Assembly (NCBI GenBank): GCA_900318195.1
Contig: ONJR01000035.1
Span: 62,001-126,000, forward strand
DNA: 64,000 nt
Reading direction: 5' to 3'
DNA from: an uncultured Planctomycetota bacterium
GTDB taxonomy: Bacteria; Planctomycetota; Planctomycetia; Pirellulales; Thermoguttaceae
The stretch's first letter is position 1. Each line of letters begins with the position of its first letter. Both the position numbers and the translations under genes were made by a program. The notes below the pieces were generated by a model, which saw nothing but the letters and a program-made list of their open reading frames with translations, made no database searches and was not told where the DNA came from. Of the stretch, positions 1 through 8,553 are shown piece after piece.

Positions 1-1566
1 TTCCTCGGGCGAGGCAAAATTCTCCGGCGCAGTTATTGGCGGAGGCGTAGGCAAATTCGCCAACCCACGTAGAAGGGCGGCAATCTTTTCACGGTGGTCG
101 CTAGCAAACTGCCCCACGACAACTCGAATAAAGGCTTCGACCTTGCGCTTGCCTTGCGGCGTGGCTAAAACGCCTTTCGGCGATTGATCGCCTAGGTACT
201 TGTAGGGATGATTGAACCATTTTACTGCAAACGCAGCGAAGAAGTCGTCGACCAGCTTCGTCAAAGTTTCTGCTGTTAGTTTTGACGGATCCTTGAATTG
301 AAAACGCGGGGAAGACAAACTATTAGTCCAGGAGATCGGTTGATCTTGTAGAATTTCCTTCTCCTCGCAAGCAGGGACGTCGCCCAAGACGTCGGCTAGA
401 ATCTTCTCCGCTTGCTCAATATACGAGGTTTGCGCATACAACTCGAGTCTCGCTTCCCGCGTCGTTTGACGACCGAAGGCAAAAAGAAAACCCAATTGTG
501 AGGCAACGTCGTCCAAAGACAAGTCAATTGTCTTATCACACGGCGCGCGATCCAAGACAATAAAAGCATTTTTGGGTCGAATCCCGGATGGAGTTGGAGG
601 TTGCAGTCTTGGGTTGACTAATAGAGTCTTCGCAGAAAGTAACTTTTCAAACGTCGTATCGAACTCATGGATCGTGTAGACACGCTTCTCGAGATATTCC
701 AAATCGTCCCAGGTAGGATCGGCAAGCAGAGCCATGAGTTGTTCGCAATCAATAGCGTCTTCAGGGTCAATCCCATCTGACGCAAGATAACGCTTGAAAT
801 ACTCCCTTCCCTCGTTCTCGTTGACGAACCACATTTCGACAACGCCTAGATTGCGGTACAGATTCGGCCATTTTTCGGCGTAAGGAAGAATAGCAACCAG
901 AATGTCGCGTCCACGCTTCCACTGTCCATGAATTAAGAAAGCGACCGCTTGTTCGTATTCGCTCTTCTTCTCAAAAGAGTCTGGAGCCGTCATATCGAAG
1001 ACCTGCTCTTTAAGCATTAGGGGGATGCTTTCAGAACCAAGGCATCGATAGAGGAACGCATTGGTCGCCTGATCCTGCGGTGCAAACGCCTGGAGCTGCT
1101 TGGCGATCGCTACCGCAGGAAAGATCATACCGCCTTCCAAAAGCGCAAGTCCCACCGTCAACATTGCTTGTATCACAGCGACGGGGAATTGATCGCCTTC
1201 AATGTTCTCAATCGCGTCGACCAGTCGAGAAACGCCTTCTTGAGGTTTGTCAGTAAGCGCTGCGGCGGTTGCTAATTCCGTTAGCGCCATAACGTTCTTC
1301 GGCTCGCGTTCGACGAATTTGGTCGCCGTTTCATACGCATCTTCCCAGAGCCCAATCATACGCTGAAACATACACTTTGCCTCTGTCAGACAAGCGCAGT
1401 TCGGGTTAGTTTTCTCAAGGTTCTCAACAAAGGCAAGACCTGCGGCATACTGCTCGCCTTCAAGCATACGATCTATTTGCTCCAGCTCCTTAATGTGATC
1501 CGGGCAACAGAACTGAATCTTTTTACCGCGACCGCCGGGACAAAGTGAATATGAATCAATCGCCAT
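1..1566 (-). CDS. SEC-C-like / tetratricopeptide-type protein, 3' end cut by window edge
   Basis: An open frame of 522 codons starts at ATG 1566, 7 bases after a GAGAGAG ribosome site, and runs off the left edge without a stop. The N-terminus reads CPGGRGKKIQFCC at residues 9-21. This looks like the zinc-binding SEC-C motif (CxCxxGKKYKxCC) with the second cysteine replaced by glycine. The rest is largely helical, with repeats resembling TPR units (for example residues 35-70 and 125-165), and no catalytic motif was seen. SEC-C/TPR proteins are common and uncharacterised in planctomycetes; a role as a protein-protein adaptor is only a guess. It may be co-transcribed with nothing upstream, as the preceding gene (1725-3392) ends about 160 bases before it. 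Confidence 0.75.
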   Translation of the reverse strand, partial: MAIDSYSLCPGGRGKKIQFCCPDHIKELEQIDRMLEGEQYAAGLAFVENLEKTNPNCACLTEAKCMFQRMIGLWEDAYETATKFVEREPKNVMALTELATAAALTDKPQEGVSRLVDAIENIEGDQFPVAVIQAMLTVGLALLEGGMIFPAVAIAKQLQAFAPQDQATNAFLYRCLGSESIPLMLKEQVFDMTAPDSFEKKSEYEQAVAFLIHGQWKRGRDILVAILPYAEKWPNLYRNLGVVEMWFVNENEGREYFKRYLASDGIDPEDAIDCEQLMALLADPTWDDLEYLEKRVYTIHEFDTTFEKLLSAKTLLVNPRLQPPTPSGIRPKNAFIVLDRAPCDKTIDLSLDDVASQLGFLFAFGRQTTREARLELYAQTSYIEQAEKILADVLGDVPACEEKEILQDQPISWTNSLSSPRFQFKDPSKLTAETLTKLVDDFFAAFAVKWFNHPYKYLGDQSPKGVLATPQGKRKVEAFIRVVVGQFASDHREKIAALLRGLANLPTPPPITAPENFASPEE

Positions 1567-1683
1567 AGCGAACTCTCTCATTAGTGTTTCAAAAGTTAAC
1601 CTTCACGCTCATAAGCGTGCAAACAATTTTGGCGCAAGGCGGCTTTCAAGTAAAGGAGAAAATTGGTCTCATTTCAATCCGAC

Positions 1684-1709
1684 TTCAAATCCGCAACGAC
1701 AACGTTGCG
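1684..1709 (-). terminator. Weak terminator hairpin after the 1725-3392 gene
   Basis: A perfect 7-bp stem (CGCAACG 1692-1698, CGTTGCG 1703-1709) with a 4-base loop lies just past the stop of the minus-strand gene. The T-tract on the minus strand is short (GATTTG), so termination may be partial. Confidence 0.4.
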
Positions 1710-1724
1710 CCAACTCCAATACCA

Positions 1725-3392
1725 TTATTCCAACGCTCCAAGATCCACATAGGTAGAATCCAACGCCGCAAGACACATTGAAAGCAACTTGTCGCCACGT
1801 CGAACGTGGAATTTAACTTCTTTCTCCTCTGGATTCCAAATATACACGGCATTGACGTCCGGATACCATGCCAGGACGATTGGAATTTCTTCCTCGACAT
1901 ATGGTATCTTCCCCTTTTGCAGGTCGACAAGAATCGATCTTCTAAACTGGAAAAGAGAATCGAAATCTTCCGACAACTTCTGGAATCGTCCCGCACCAGA
2001 TTCAAAACGTGCGAAGAATTTCGCATTCGTCAGATCCAACGCGCCGCGTTCGCTTGCACGCGCGTCGGCGTCGCTCAAAAAGATCCATCCGTCTTTGGGA
2101 AGTTCGTCGCAAACTTCAAAAGGCGTTCCCAAGGCAAGGAAAAGAGAATATGGATTTTCACCCGAACAATAGCGGGACGAAACGCCGTAATAATGTTTAA
2201 ACGGACCGGCTAGCCGCGCGCCTACCAAACGAGCGTGCATTTCACGCTCACGTTTCATTCGCACGCCAAGCGTCGACCAGTGCCCCGGATCAATTGGAAC
2301 AAGTCCAGACATAAAACATGTATTACGAACGTCGCAAATCGTCGAAATCGACAATTTCGACGCCATATTGACTGCCGAAAGCGAACGTTCAGGAAAAACG
2401 GTCGTTTCACTGAACGATCGTCCTGGCTGACAGAACCTCCTATGGAAGAGGGAACTGTAAAGCTCGATCGTTTTATTCTTCGTCGCGCCATACCATCCGT
2501 CATTGAAACAGCCTTCTCCCACGCGGAAAAGAACGTCCTTGTAATCTTCAAGCCTAATACCGGCACGCTCACAGCCCATATACATGACCATGATTCCGAG
2601 ATCGATTTCAGGAACAGCAGACTGATACGTGCGGAAACACTGCGTCATACGATCACAGAAGAAATCCACCCACGCGTGCAAATACTCCGTTTCTGAACTA
2701 TTTCGCACATCGTCTATAACGTCGTTCCACCGATCATGACGATATCCGAATTTGGTAAGAAAGTCGGAACGACACTGGTCGCACACGCATCCGCCTATAA
2801 CGCCGGGAGAGGCGGCAAAACGAAAATCGTCGTCCAGAAAATAATCAAAGACGCCGTATCTCTCGTATAACGTTTTAATTGCTTGAGCGCCTTCGGAGTC
2901 TGCGGGTTGGTGCCATGAAAATCCCCACTGCTCCGTACCGTCCCATCGCTGAACGCGCTTCCAATGCTCAGGTGGAAGATTCGGGAAACCTTCCGAACGA
3001 GGATCTAACGCGCCGCCGCCATGACAAAAAGGCACGCTTATCAGATGTGGGCGCAATCCCGCACGCTGGATAAGATCCAAACAATGATCCAGTTTTTCCC
3101 ACGTATATGGGAAATAGCCGTAAAACCACGTGCATAACCATGCGTCAGTAACGCCGGCCGCGCGCCAGATCTCCGCAAGATCCTCATACAGATCAAACAT
3201 ATCTGGAGAGCAACTAATATGGTACGCTCGCTCCTTAGCGTCGATGCGCTTATACTCGCCTGTTGCAAAAAGAGGACGCTTATGTTGTGGGGAAGAATCT
3301 GCAAGTACCTGCGGGTTACTCTCAAATCTCCCGCAAAGTGAGCATCCAGTCAGAAGACCCGTTTTAATAAAGTCACGACGTGAGTAGACCAT
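1725..3392 (-). CDS. Tat-exported lipoprotein with glycoside-hydrolase-like TIM-barrel, function unknown
   Basis: The start chosen is ATG 3392, which follows an AAGGAAAGGA ribosome site; the frame stays open 120 bases further upstream but without a ribosome site. The 555-residue product begins with a twin-arginine signal (RRDFIKTG, residues 5-12) that ends in a lipobox, LTGC at residues 14-17, so it is probably a lipid-anchored exported protein. The mature region resembles an uncharacterised (beta/alpha)8 glycoside hydrolase: aromatic-rich WFYGYFPYTW near residues 89-98, an acidic YFLDDDF at 184-190 that could hold a catalytic acid, and a CVCDQC cluster at 202-207 that could bind a metal or form disulfides. 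The family assignment is by overall look, not by a diagnostic motif. Confidence 0.6.
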   Translation of the reverse strand: MVYSRRDFIKTGLLTGCSLCGRFESNPQVLADSSPQHKRPLFATGEYKRIDAKERAYHISCSPDMFDLYEDLAEIWRAAGVTDAWLCTWFYGYFPYTWEKLDHCLDLIQRAGLRPHLISVPFCHGGGALDPRSEGFPNLPPEHWKRVQRWDGTEQWGFSWHQPADSEGAQAIKTLYERYGVFDYFLDDDFRFAASPGVIGGCVCDQCRSDFLTKFGYRHDRWNDVIDDVRNSSETEYLHAWVDFFCDRMTQCFRTYQSAVPEIDLGIMVMYMGCERAGIRLEDYKDVLFRVGEGCFNDGWYGATKNKTIELYSSLFHRRFCQPGRSFSETTVFPERSLSAVNMASKLSISTICDVRNTCFMSGLVPIDPGHWSTLGVRMKREREMHARLVGARLAGPFKHYYGVSSRYCSGENPYSLFLALGTPFEVCDELPKDGWIFLSDADARASERGALDLTNAKFFARFESGAGRFQKLSEDFDSLFQFRRSILVDLQKGKIPYVEEEIPIVLAWYPDVNAVYIWNPEEKEVKFHVRRGDKLLSMCLAALDSTYVDLGALE

Positions 3393-3603
3393 CAAACATT
3401 CCTTTCCTTGCGAGTAAATTAGGCGCTGAGCAAACGAGCTCCTATATGTTTTACAAAAAAAAGAAGCGTAGTAAAGGGAAATCGCCAAAAGAACGGCAAA
3501 AAAGAAAAACATGAGCCGTCGTCAAAGAGAACAATACCCCGTCGCTATGCCAAAATCAACATAGCGTAGTTGTAATACGTGCGAGAAACCAAGAGTCAAA
3601 GAA

Positions 3604-4413
3604 TCAGGGCTTAGCGCCGGGCGCGCTACCGTCGCTGTCGTCAGATTTGATTTTCTTTTTGTGAGACGAACGATCAGTGGAGAGCACCTGACGCAAGAGC
3701 GCTGAAACGTCCTCATAGGGAGTTTCATTCGGCGCGCCGTTTGCAAACTGCATAATCGACTTCTGCGTTCGCTCAGTCAGCGAAACGAGTAATGACGACA
3801 CCGTTCCATAGTCGGACTCTGAAATAACAATTCCTCGTTTGCCCGAGATATCGGACGTTCTTGAAAACGCGCCGCTTGCCGCCGCCAAAAAAGCGACCGA
3901 AGAATCAATTCTGTGTAGAGTAAGGAGACGCCTCAGATATTCCTGACGGTAATCCTCACGATCGTCAAGCACATTACTAGAAAGAAGGTGGAGCCCAGGA
4001 CGCAGTAACTCGACGCTAACGTCGTTACCTCCGTATACGACTCCTCCGCTATTCTTATCGACACACAAATAGTTCACGCCGGCATATGCGCCCGTTCGCA
4101 ATTCGCTCTCCGCGCGCTCAAGCGCCTCGTCCGCAGTAGCGCAAGCAAGGAGTTCTCTACATAACAGTCCACGCGAACGCGGATCATAAGGAACAATTCT
4201 CTTGGGCGCGTTGATAGCCGCGACAAACATTCCATGCTGGTTTACGCCCGCCCAAGATCCTCCGGCTTTACGATCAATTCCGCACACCACGCGAGGACGA
4301 CCAGATTGAATCCTCACTGGTAAACTCTGACGAGAATACAATTCTTCTCGATTGAGAGCGACTAAAATTGGCGCGTCTGCTACCGTGCGATACTGAATTG
4401 CCAAAATGCCCAT
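3604..4413 (-). CDS. NRDE family protein (TANGO2-like)
   Basis: The 269-residue product starts at ATG 4413 behind a GAGAAG ribosome site. The N-terminus (MGILAIQYRTVADAPILVAL followed by NREE at residues 21-24) is the NRDE signature with Asp replaced by Glu. The central GSWAGVNQHGMFVAAIN and LLCRELL segments are also typical of the family. TANGO2/NRDE proteins have an Ntn-hydrolase-like fold; their bacterial role is unsettled (haem handling and acyl-group metabolism have been proposed). The C-terminus is a Lys/Asp-rich tail of about 20 residues that is probably disordered. The gene is monocistronic as far as can be seen. Confidence 0.8.
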   Translation of the reverse strand: MGILAIQYRTVADAPILVALNREELYSRQSLPVRIQSGRPRVVCGIDRKAGGSWAGVNQHGMFVAAINAPKRIVPYDPRSRGLLCRELLACATADEALERAESELRTGAYAGVNYLCVDKNSGGVVYGGNDVSVELLRPGLHLLSSNVLDDREDYRQEYLRRLLTLHRIDSSVAFLAAASGAFSRTSDISGKRGIVISESDYGTVSSLLVSLTERTQKSIMQFANGAPNETPYEDVSALLRQVLSTDRSSHKKKIKSDDSDGSAPGAKP

Positions 4414-4681
4414 AATTCTTCTCGCTTCCCCTACGTCATGTTGTCTTGAAATCGTTCGTGAACTACCAACGTCATATCGACAACAAGACTGAATGGGTTG
4501 GAAAATCACAATTCACGCGTCGAGGACAGGATACCGGTAATGGAAACTATCCCACAACGCTCCACATTACAACCTGTGCGTTAATTAAAAGCGTCTGAAC
4601 CGGTCTAAACGATCCCACAACGCCTAAAGACACGCAACCTGAAACACCAGGATTCTGCGTATTAATATGAATGGTTTTTAG

Positions 4682-4925
4682 CAAAATAAAACCCCCTAAA
4701 TGGGGGGACAATTCTTTTTCCGTTAAAATACATTCCCATTTTGTCTATTATTCCGATTTTAGCGATTCAAGTCCTACTGCCATCATTTTAATCTAAATAT
4801 GCACGTTGAAATCTAGTGCGCAGGTAGCGACCTAACCACCTTGGCTTGTGACAAAAGTCAAGTAGCGTGGAGCAACCAAGCGAACTTCTCTATCGATACA
4901 GACTCATCGATTTCTCCTTGAACTC
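4682..4925 (-). ncRNA. Candidate small RNA ending in a strong hairpin terminator
   Basis: On the minus strand a TATACT -10-like box (4932-4937) would start a transcript near 4925. About 220 bases on lies a hairpin (CCCCC/GGGGG stem, 4691-4706) followed by TTTTATTTT, a good intrinsic terminator. Between them is foldable sequence, including CTTGAC-TTTT-GTC-A-CAAG flanked by CTTGG and CCAAG. No gene reads into this terminator on the minus strand, so it must serve an unannotated transcript or none. No known RNA family was recognised. Confidence 0.25.
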
Positions 4926-5031
4926 ACAATCAGTATAAAGGATATTTTCAATCCACTTTGAAAAGAAAATGTGAGGTTTTTCAGCGAAAAGGCGCCAATC
5001 TGTTGACTTCATGCGAGCGAGCTGCTTAAAT

Positions 5032-5037
5032 TATAAT
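5032..5037 (+). promoter_or_regulatory. -10 element upstream of the WD40 gene
   Basis: TATAAT at 5032-5037. A TTGACT lies at 5003-5008, but the 23-base gap is too long for a normal sigma-70 promoter, so the -35 is uncertain. The implied leader of about 190 bases is unusually long. Confidence 0.35.
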
Positions 5038-5234
5038 GTGTGTGCTTGCATACTGACATGGGGACGGGTTACTCAATCACCTTGCCGCGTTCATTAAGCA
5101 GGCGTTGACTTTCGCCATCCCGGCGAGAGACTACATTCACCATGGCGCTACATATTCCCAAGATCCGTAGCGGCGCTACTGGTTCAAACAGTGCGGCGAG
5201 ATATTGCCGCTGAAAACTACCGGAGAAGTCAATT

Positions 5235-6923
5235 ATGTTTGAATGTTTGCTCATACGCCGACACTACAAGCTCGGCTTGCAAATTCTAATCGGAGTCTTC
5301 GCAATTGCGATCTTGTGCAACTGCTCGAGAGCGCAGTTTTCTTCTCCGGCAGTCTCAGGCGTCTACAATAGAGCAGCCGGTATGGGCGGTAGCATGCCTA
5401 TGTCCGGGGGAATGCCAGGCTCGTCTTCCTCTGACTTCGGGCAAAGAAGCGGATTCGGGAACGGCAGCTCTTCGCAAGACGATTTCTATATGGGCGACGA
5501 TTTCATGACGGACAACCTCGATATATTTTCGAATCCTGGCTCTTTCATGAATCGTTTCACCTTCCGGATTCCAACATTTGAATCGATAAAAGTTGGCGCG
5601 CCGGAATATGTCTATAAGGGACACGACGCCAAAGAGCCGGCGCTTTCAGCCCGTTTTACTATGTATAATAACGGTCGCGAGTACAAGTACGCCGTTCTCA
5701 GTTCAAGCGGCGACACAACCGCGAAATTATGGGATCTAGATGGAAAGTATGATCCTGAAACTGGCGAGTGGTTCGTGACGAGCGGGCGAAATCGTAAGAC
5801 TTATAAAGACGAGCACAAACAGGGCGTAACGAAGGCTATTTTTGCTCCTGACTACGCGCACGTCCTGACCTGCAGTTACGATGGAATCGGACGTCTGTGG
5901 ATTCTCAAGAGCGCCGAGAATCTTCGCGCTTATACGGGTGCAAAAGACCGACTCTGGTCGATCGACGTGACAAGCTCTGGCGATTATGTCGCCGCTGCTT
6001 GCAACGACGGACGCGTTTATTTCTGGGAAGCGGTTGGAACAGCTAAACGTCTTGGTAATCTACCTAACCGCGCCGACTCACAAGCAGAGACTCCCGATTC
6101 AACAGTTGGACACAACGGACCTATTTTCGACGTGAGTTTCAACCCGACAGGGACTTTGCTGGCTACCGCTGGCGCAGATTCTACCGTCCGGATTTGGAAT
6201 CCTTTTAGCGGTCGGCAAATCGCAGTCCTCACTGGACACAAGGATAAGGTTTATTCCGTCAAATACTCAGACAACGGTTTCTATATACTAACGGCGAGTC
6301 GCGATAAAACGGCGCGCCTGTGGGACGCTCACACTGGACAGGAAGTCTGTCGATACGTTGGTCATACCGGCGCAGTCAGAGAGGCTAATTTTGCCGGCAC
6401 TCTTCAAAACTATGTCTGTACGGCAAGCGACGACGGTACAGTCCGACTCTGGAATTTACAAGGAACGTATATGAGCGATCAGAACGAAAATAACCGTAAC
6501 GGCGGCGGCAATTCTGGAAACGCTACGAATTCCTCCTCGGGATTTCCTATGCCGACAATGCCGACCATATCGAGCGCGTCTCCTTATGGAATGGGAGCTT
6601 CGTCTGGCAGCATGGAATCAGGAGATTCGCGTCAAGATCAGGCTAAACAAAAGCCGAAACGTGCGCCTGGACGTCCAAAAGGTCGTGAAATAGCGGTATT
6701 TGAAGCCGACTCGCCAGTATTTAGCTCTGACGTTTCCCCTGATATGGCGTACGTCGCTGGCGCTTGCGCCGACGGAACCGTCAAGATCTGGCGCGTGCCT
6801 TCTTCCACTAACCTTTTCTTTGGCGAAACGCGTAACAATGATAATTTTGGTTCTGGCATGGATTCTATGCCCGTAATGATGGGACCAGCTTCTGGCGCTA
6901 GTAGAACGAACGGCGGATACTAA
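5235..6923 (+). CDS. Secreted WD40-repeat beta-propeller protein
   Basis: ATG 5235 follows GGAGAAG at 6 bases. The 562-residue product has a signal peptide (hydrophobic core residues 17-28, cleavage probably after SRA-Q near 34), then a Gly/Met/Ser-rich linker to about residue 85. Seven WD units can be counted from their tail motifs: AKLWDL, GRLWIL, VYFWEA, VRIWNP, ARLWDA, VRLWNL and VKIWRV. That is enough for one closed seven-bladed propeller. Between blades six and seven sits an insertion of about 70 residues rich in Asn, Gly, Ser, Met and Pro (near 413-485) that ends in a Lys/Arg-rich stretch. WD40 proteins are scaffolds; the partner is unknown. The export signal is the informative part, as most bacterial WD40 proteins are cytoplasmic or kinase-fused. 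Confidence 0.85.
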   Translation: MFECLLIRRHYKLGLQILIGVFAIAILCNCSRAQFSSPAVSGVYNRAAGMGGSMPMSGGMPGSSSSDFGQRSGFGNGSSSQDDFYMGDDFMTDNLDIFSNPGSFMNRFTFRIPTFESIKVGAPEYVYKGHDAKEPALSARFTMYNNGREYKYAVLSSSGDTTAKLWDLDGKYDPETGEWFVTSGRNRKTYKDEHKQGVTKAIFAPDYAHVLTCSYDGIGRLWILKSAENLRAYTGAKDRLWSIDVTSSGDYVAAACNDGRVYFWEAVGTAKRLGNLPNRADSQAETPDSTVGHNGPIFDVSFNPTGTLLATAGADSTVRIWNPFSGRQIAVLTGHKDKVYSVKYSDNGFYILTASRDKTARLWDAHTGQEVCRYVGHTGAVREANFAGTLQNYVCTASDDGTVRLWNLQGTYMSDQNENNRNGGGNSGNATNSSSGFPMPTMPTISSASPYGMGASSGSMESGDSRQDQAKQKPKRAPGRPKGREIAVFEADSPVFSSDVSPDMAYVAGACADGTVKIWRVPSSTNLFFGETRNNDNFGSGMDSMPVMMGPASGASRTNGGY

Positions 6924-6983
6924 AGTAATCCCTGGGCGCACGATCAACATTCCACGCATGAGATCTTGACGCTAAAAGCTAAA

Positions 6984-7024
6984 CGCGCAGGACTTTTTTG
7001 GTTCTGCGCGCTATGTTGTTTTCG
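6984..7024 (+). terminator. Terminator hairpin after the WD40 gene
   Basis: CGCGCAGGAC 6984-6993 pairs with GTTCTGCGCG 7001-7010 (one G-U pair) around a TTTTTTG loop. The following tract (TATGTTGTTTTC) is only moderately T-rich. Confidence 0.5.
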
Positions 7025-7246
7025 TCGAACTCCTACGACAGCGACAATATTTGTGTTCAAATACTATCACGTCAGGTCTCCTCCTTTGGACTACGACGAA
7101 GAGTAACTGGTTTGCTCGCACTAGTTCAAATCAAAACAACCCCAAATGACTCGTGGTACATTATCCCCTAGTCGCCTTGCCTTCATTGGATATGACGGTC
7201 CGAGAAATGTCGTCAGTCTAAATAGCGAATTTTTCAAATTTTCCTA

Positions 7247-7274
7247 TTGTCAAAAAAGTAAACCACGCTACAAT
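7247..7274 (+). promoter_or_regulatory. Sigma-70-type promoter of tRNA-Arg
   Basis: TTGTCA 7247-7252, a 16-base spacer and TACAAT 7269-7274. It would start transcription near 7281, about 30 bases before the mature tRNA. The 6924-7246 stretch otherwise holds only the terminator at 6984. Confidence 0.7.
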
Positions 7275-7311
7275 GGGTGGCACACTTGGACGTTGAAAGA
7301 CGTTTGAGGAT

Positions 7312-7385
<74 letters not shown>

Positions 7386-7388
7386 TGA

Positions 7389-7414
7389 AAGCCGGTATTC
7401 CGGCTTTTTTTCTT
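7389..7414 (+). terminator. Intrinsic terminator of the tRNA
   Basis: AAGCCGG (7389-7395), loop TATT, CCGGCTT and a run of T. It begins 3 bases after the tRNA, so the tRNA is a single-gene transcript. Confidence 0.9.
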
Positions 7415-7568
7415 TCTTGGCTTGACTCTACAAGATTCTTTTCGTTATTCAAATGTGAAAAGCAAAACGCTTGACTTCTAATTTGAGCGTTTTTATAATC
7501 TAGTGATGACGAACTCAATTTGGGTTCGCGCGTATATCAACAAGTAGACAAGAGAATGAGAACGAACA

Positions 7569-8498
7569 ATGGCAAGATCCTTTAGTAAAATAGCCCCAGA
7601 ATGGTGGGATTACACGACCGTCGACCCAGAAATTCTCGCAGACGCCGCAAAGCTAACAGAAGACTCTCTCTTCAAGCTCTCGCGTCCAGGGTTCACCGTT
7701 CATTATTATGACACTCTCGAAGAATTCTATACAGCGGAGGCGCTCGAGTACGTTGAAGCATGGAAACAAGCGACGCCCGATAATCCGGTCGGAATATGCG
7801 GTCCAATCGGTCCGACGGAACAATTACCTCTTGTCGCAAGGATAGTCAACGCGCTCGAAATCAACCTTCGTTACGCTCATTTTTGGGGCATGGACGAATG
7901 GGTAGAAAACGGCGTGCCCGTCTCGATGGATCATCCGCTTTCTTTCGCACGCGCAGATTTCACGTTGTGCTTTGATCGAATCGCCGACAACTTGAAAATG
8001 CCAATAGAGAATATTCACTTCCCGTCCGGCGATCTCAGCGCATATTCGCAAACCTACGACCAAATTCGTTGCGCTACCATGCAAGGCGGACAAGGCGATA
8101 CCAAACACTGGGCTTTCAACGATCCGGTTCGAAGAATTGGACAATATCAAGACGCTCCCCCTTCCCCAGAGGATTATCGAAAACTGGCAACGCGCGTCGT
8201 TGATCTTCACCCAATAACAATTCTGCAAAATGCGCGAACGAGCGGAGGCGGATACGTTGCCAACGTACCTTCGCAAGCATGCACCGTTGGTCCAGTCGAG
8301 ACCTGGAAAGCTGATAAAGTTAGCATCTGGCAGGCGGGAACGCACGATAACCCGTTCGGTATGCGCCTCTCAGCGTGGATGGTTGCCAACAAACTTTGCG
8401 ATTCCGCTGTGCCAATGTCGTTACTTGGAGAACATCCAAACGTTCATTTCCACTATTACCGACCCGCGATCAAAAAGGTAGAGGCGGAAATGCACTAA
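7569..8498 (+). CDS. Glucosamine-6-phosphate deaminase-like protein (NagB/RpiA superfamily)
   Basis: The 309-residue product starts at ATG 7569 behind GAGAATGAGAA. Two motifs match the NagB active site. FWGMDEW (near residues 99-105) aligns with the FNMDEY that carries the proton-transfer Asp, and [11 protein letters not shown] (near 176-186) aligns with GxDGHIAFNEP but with an altered spacing. The N-terminal 35 residues are longer than in classical NagB. Classical NagB converts glucosamine-6-phosphate to fructose-6-phosphate and ammonia. The altered loop means substrate may differ, so no symbol is given. The gene is 55 bases upstream of a Tat-exported FAD oxidoreductase and probably co-transcribed with it. 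Confidence 0.8.
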   Translation: MARSFSKIAPEWWDYTTVDPEILADAAKLTEDSLFKLSRPGFTVHYYDTLEEFYTAEALEYVEAWKQATPDNPVGICGPIGPTEQLPLVARIVNALEINLRYAHFWGMDEWVENGVPVSMDHPLSFARADFTLCFDRIADNLKMPIENIHFPSGDLSAYSQTYDQIRCATMQGGQGDTKHWAFNDPVRRIGQYQDAPPSPEDYRKLATRVVDLHPITILQNARTSGGGYVANVPSQACTVGPVETWKADKVSIWQAGTHDNPFGMRLSAWMVANKLCDSAVPMSLLGEHPNVHFHYYRPAIKKVEAEMH

Positions 8499-8553
8499 AA
8501 CGCATCAAGGTCGTATAAAGACAGCGTCAAAATTTTTACAACAGGGTACTTTT

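Larger units (their letters stand above)
4414..5234. other. 821-base intergenic region
   Basis: No convincing protein gene was found here. It holds the presumed promoter of the NRDE gene at its left end, a GC-rich hairpin at 4691-4706, a candidate minus-strand RNA, and a plus-strand -10 element (TATAAT 5032-5037) for the WD40 gene. Base composition is A/T-richer than the surrounding genes. Confidence 0.6.

Noticed and set aside
5069..5254. 61-codon minus-strand frame overlapping the WD40 start
   Set aside because: Lies over the leader and ribosome site of a well-supported gene and has no family resemblance.
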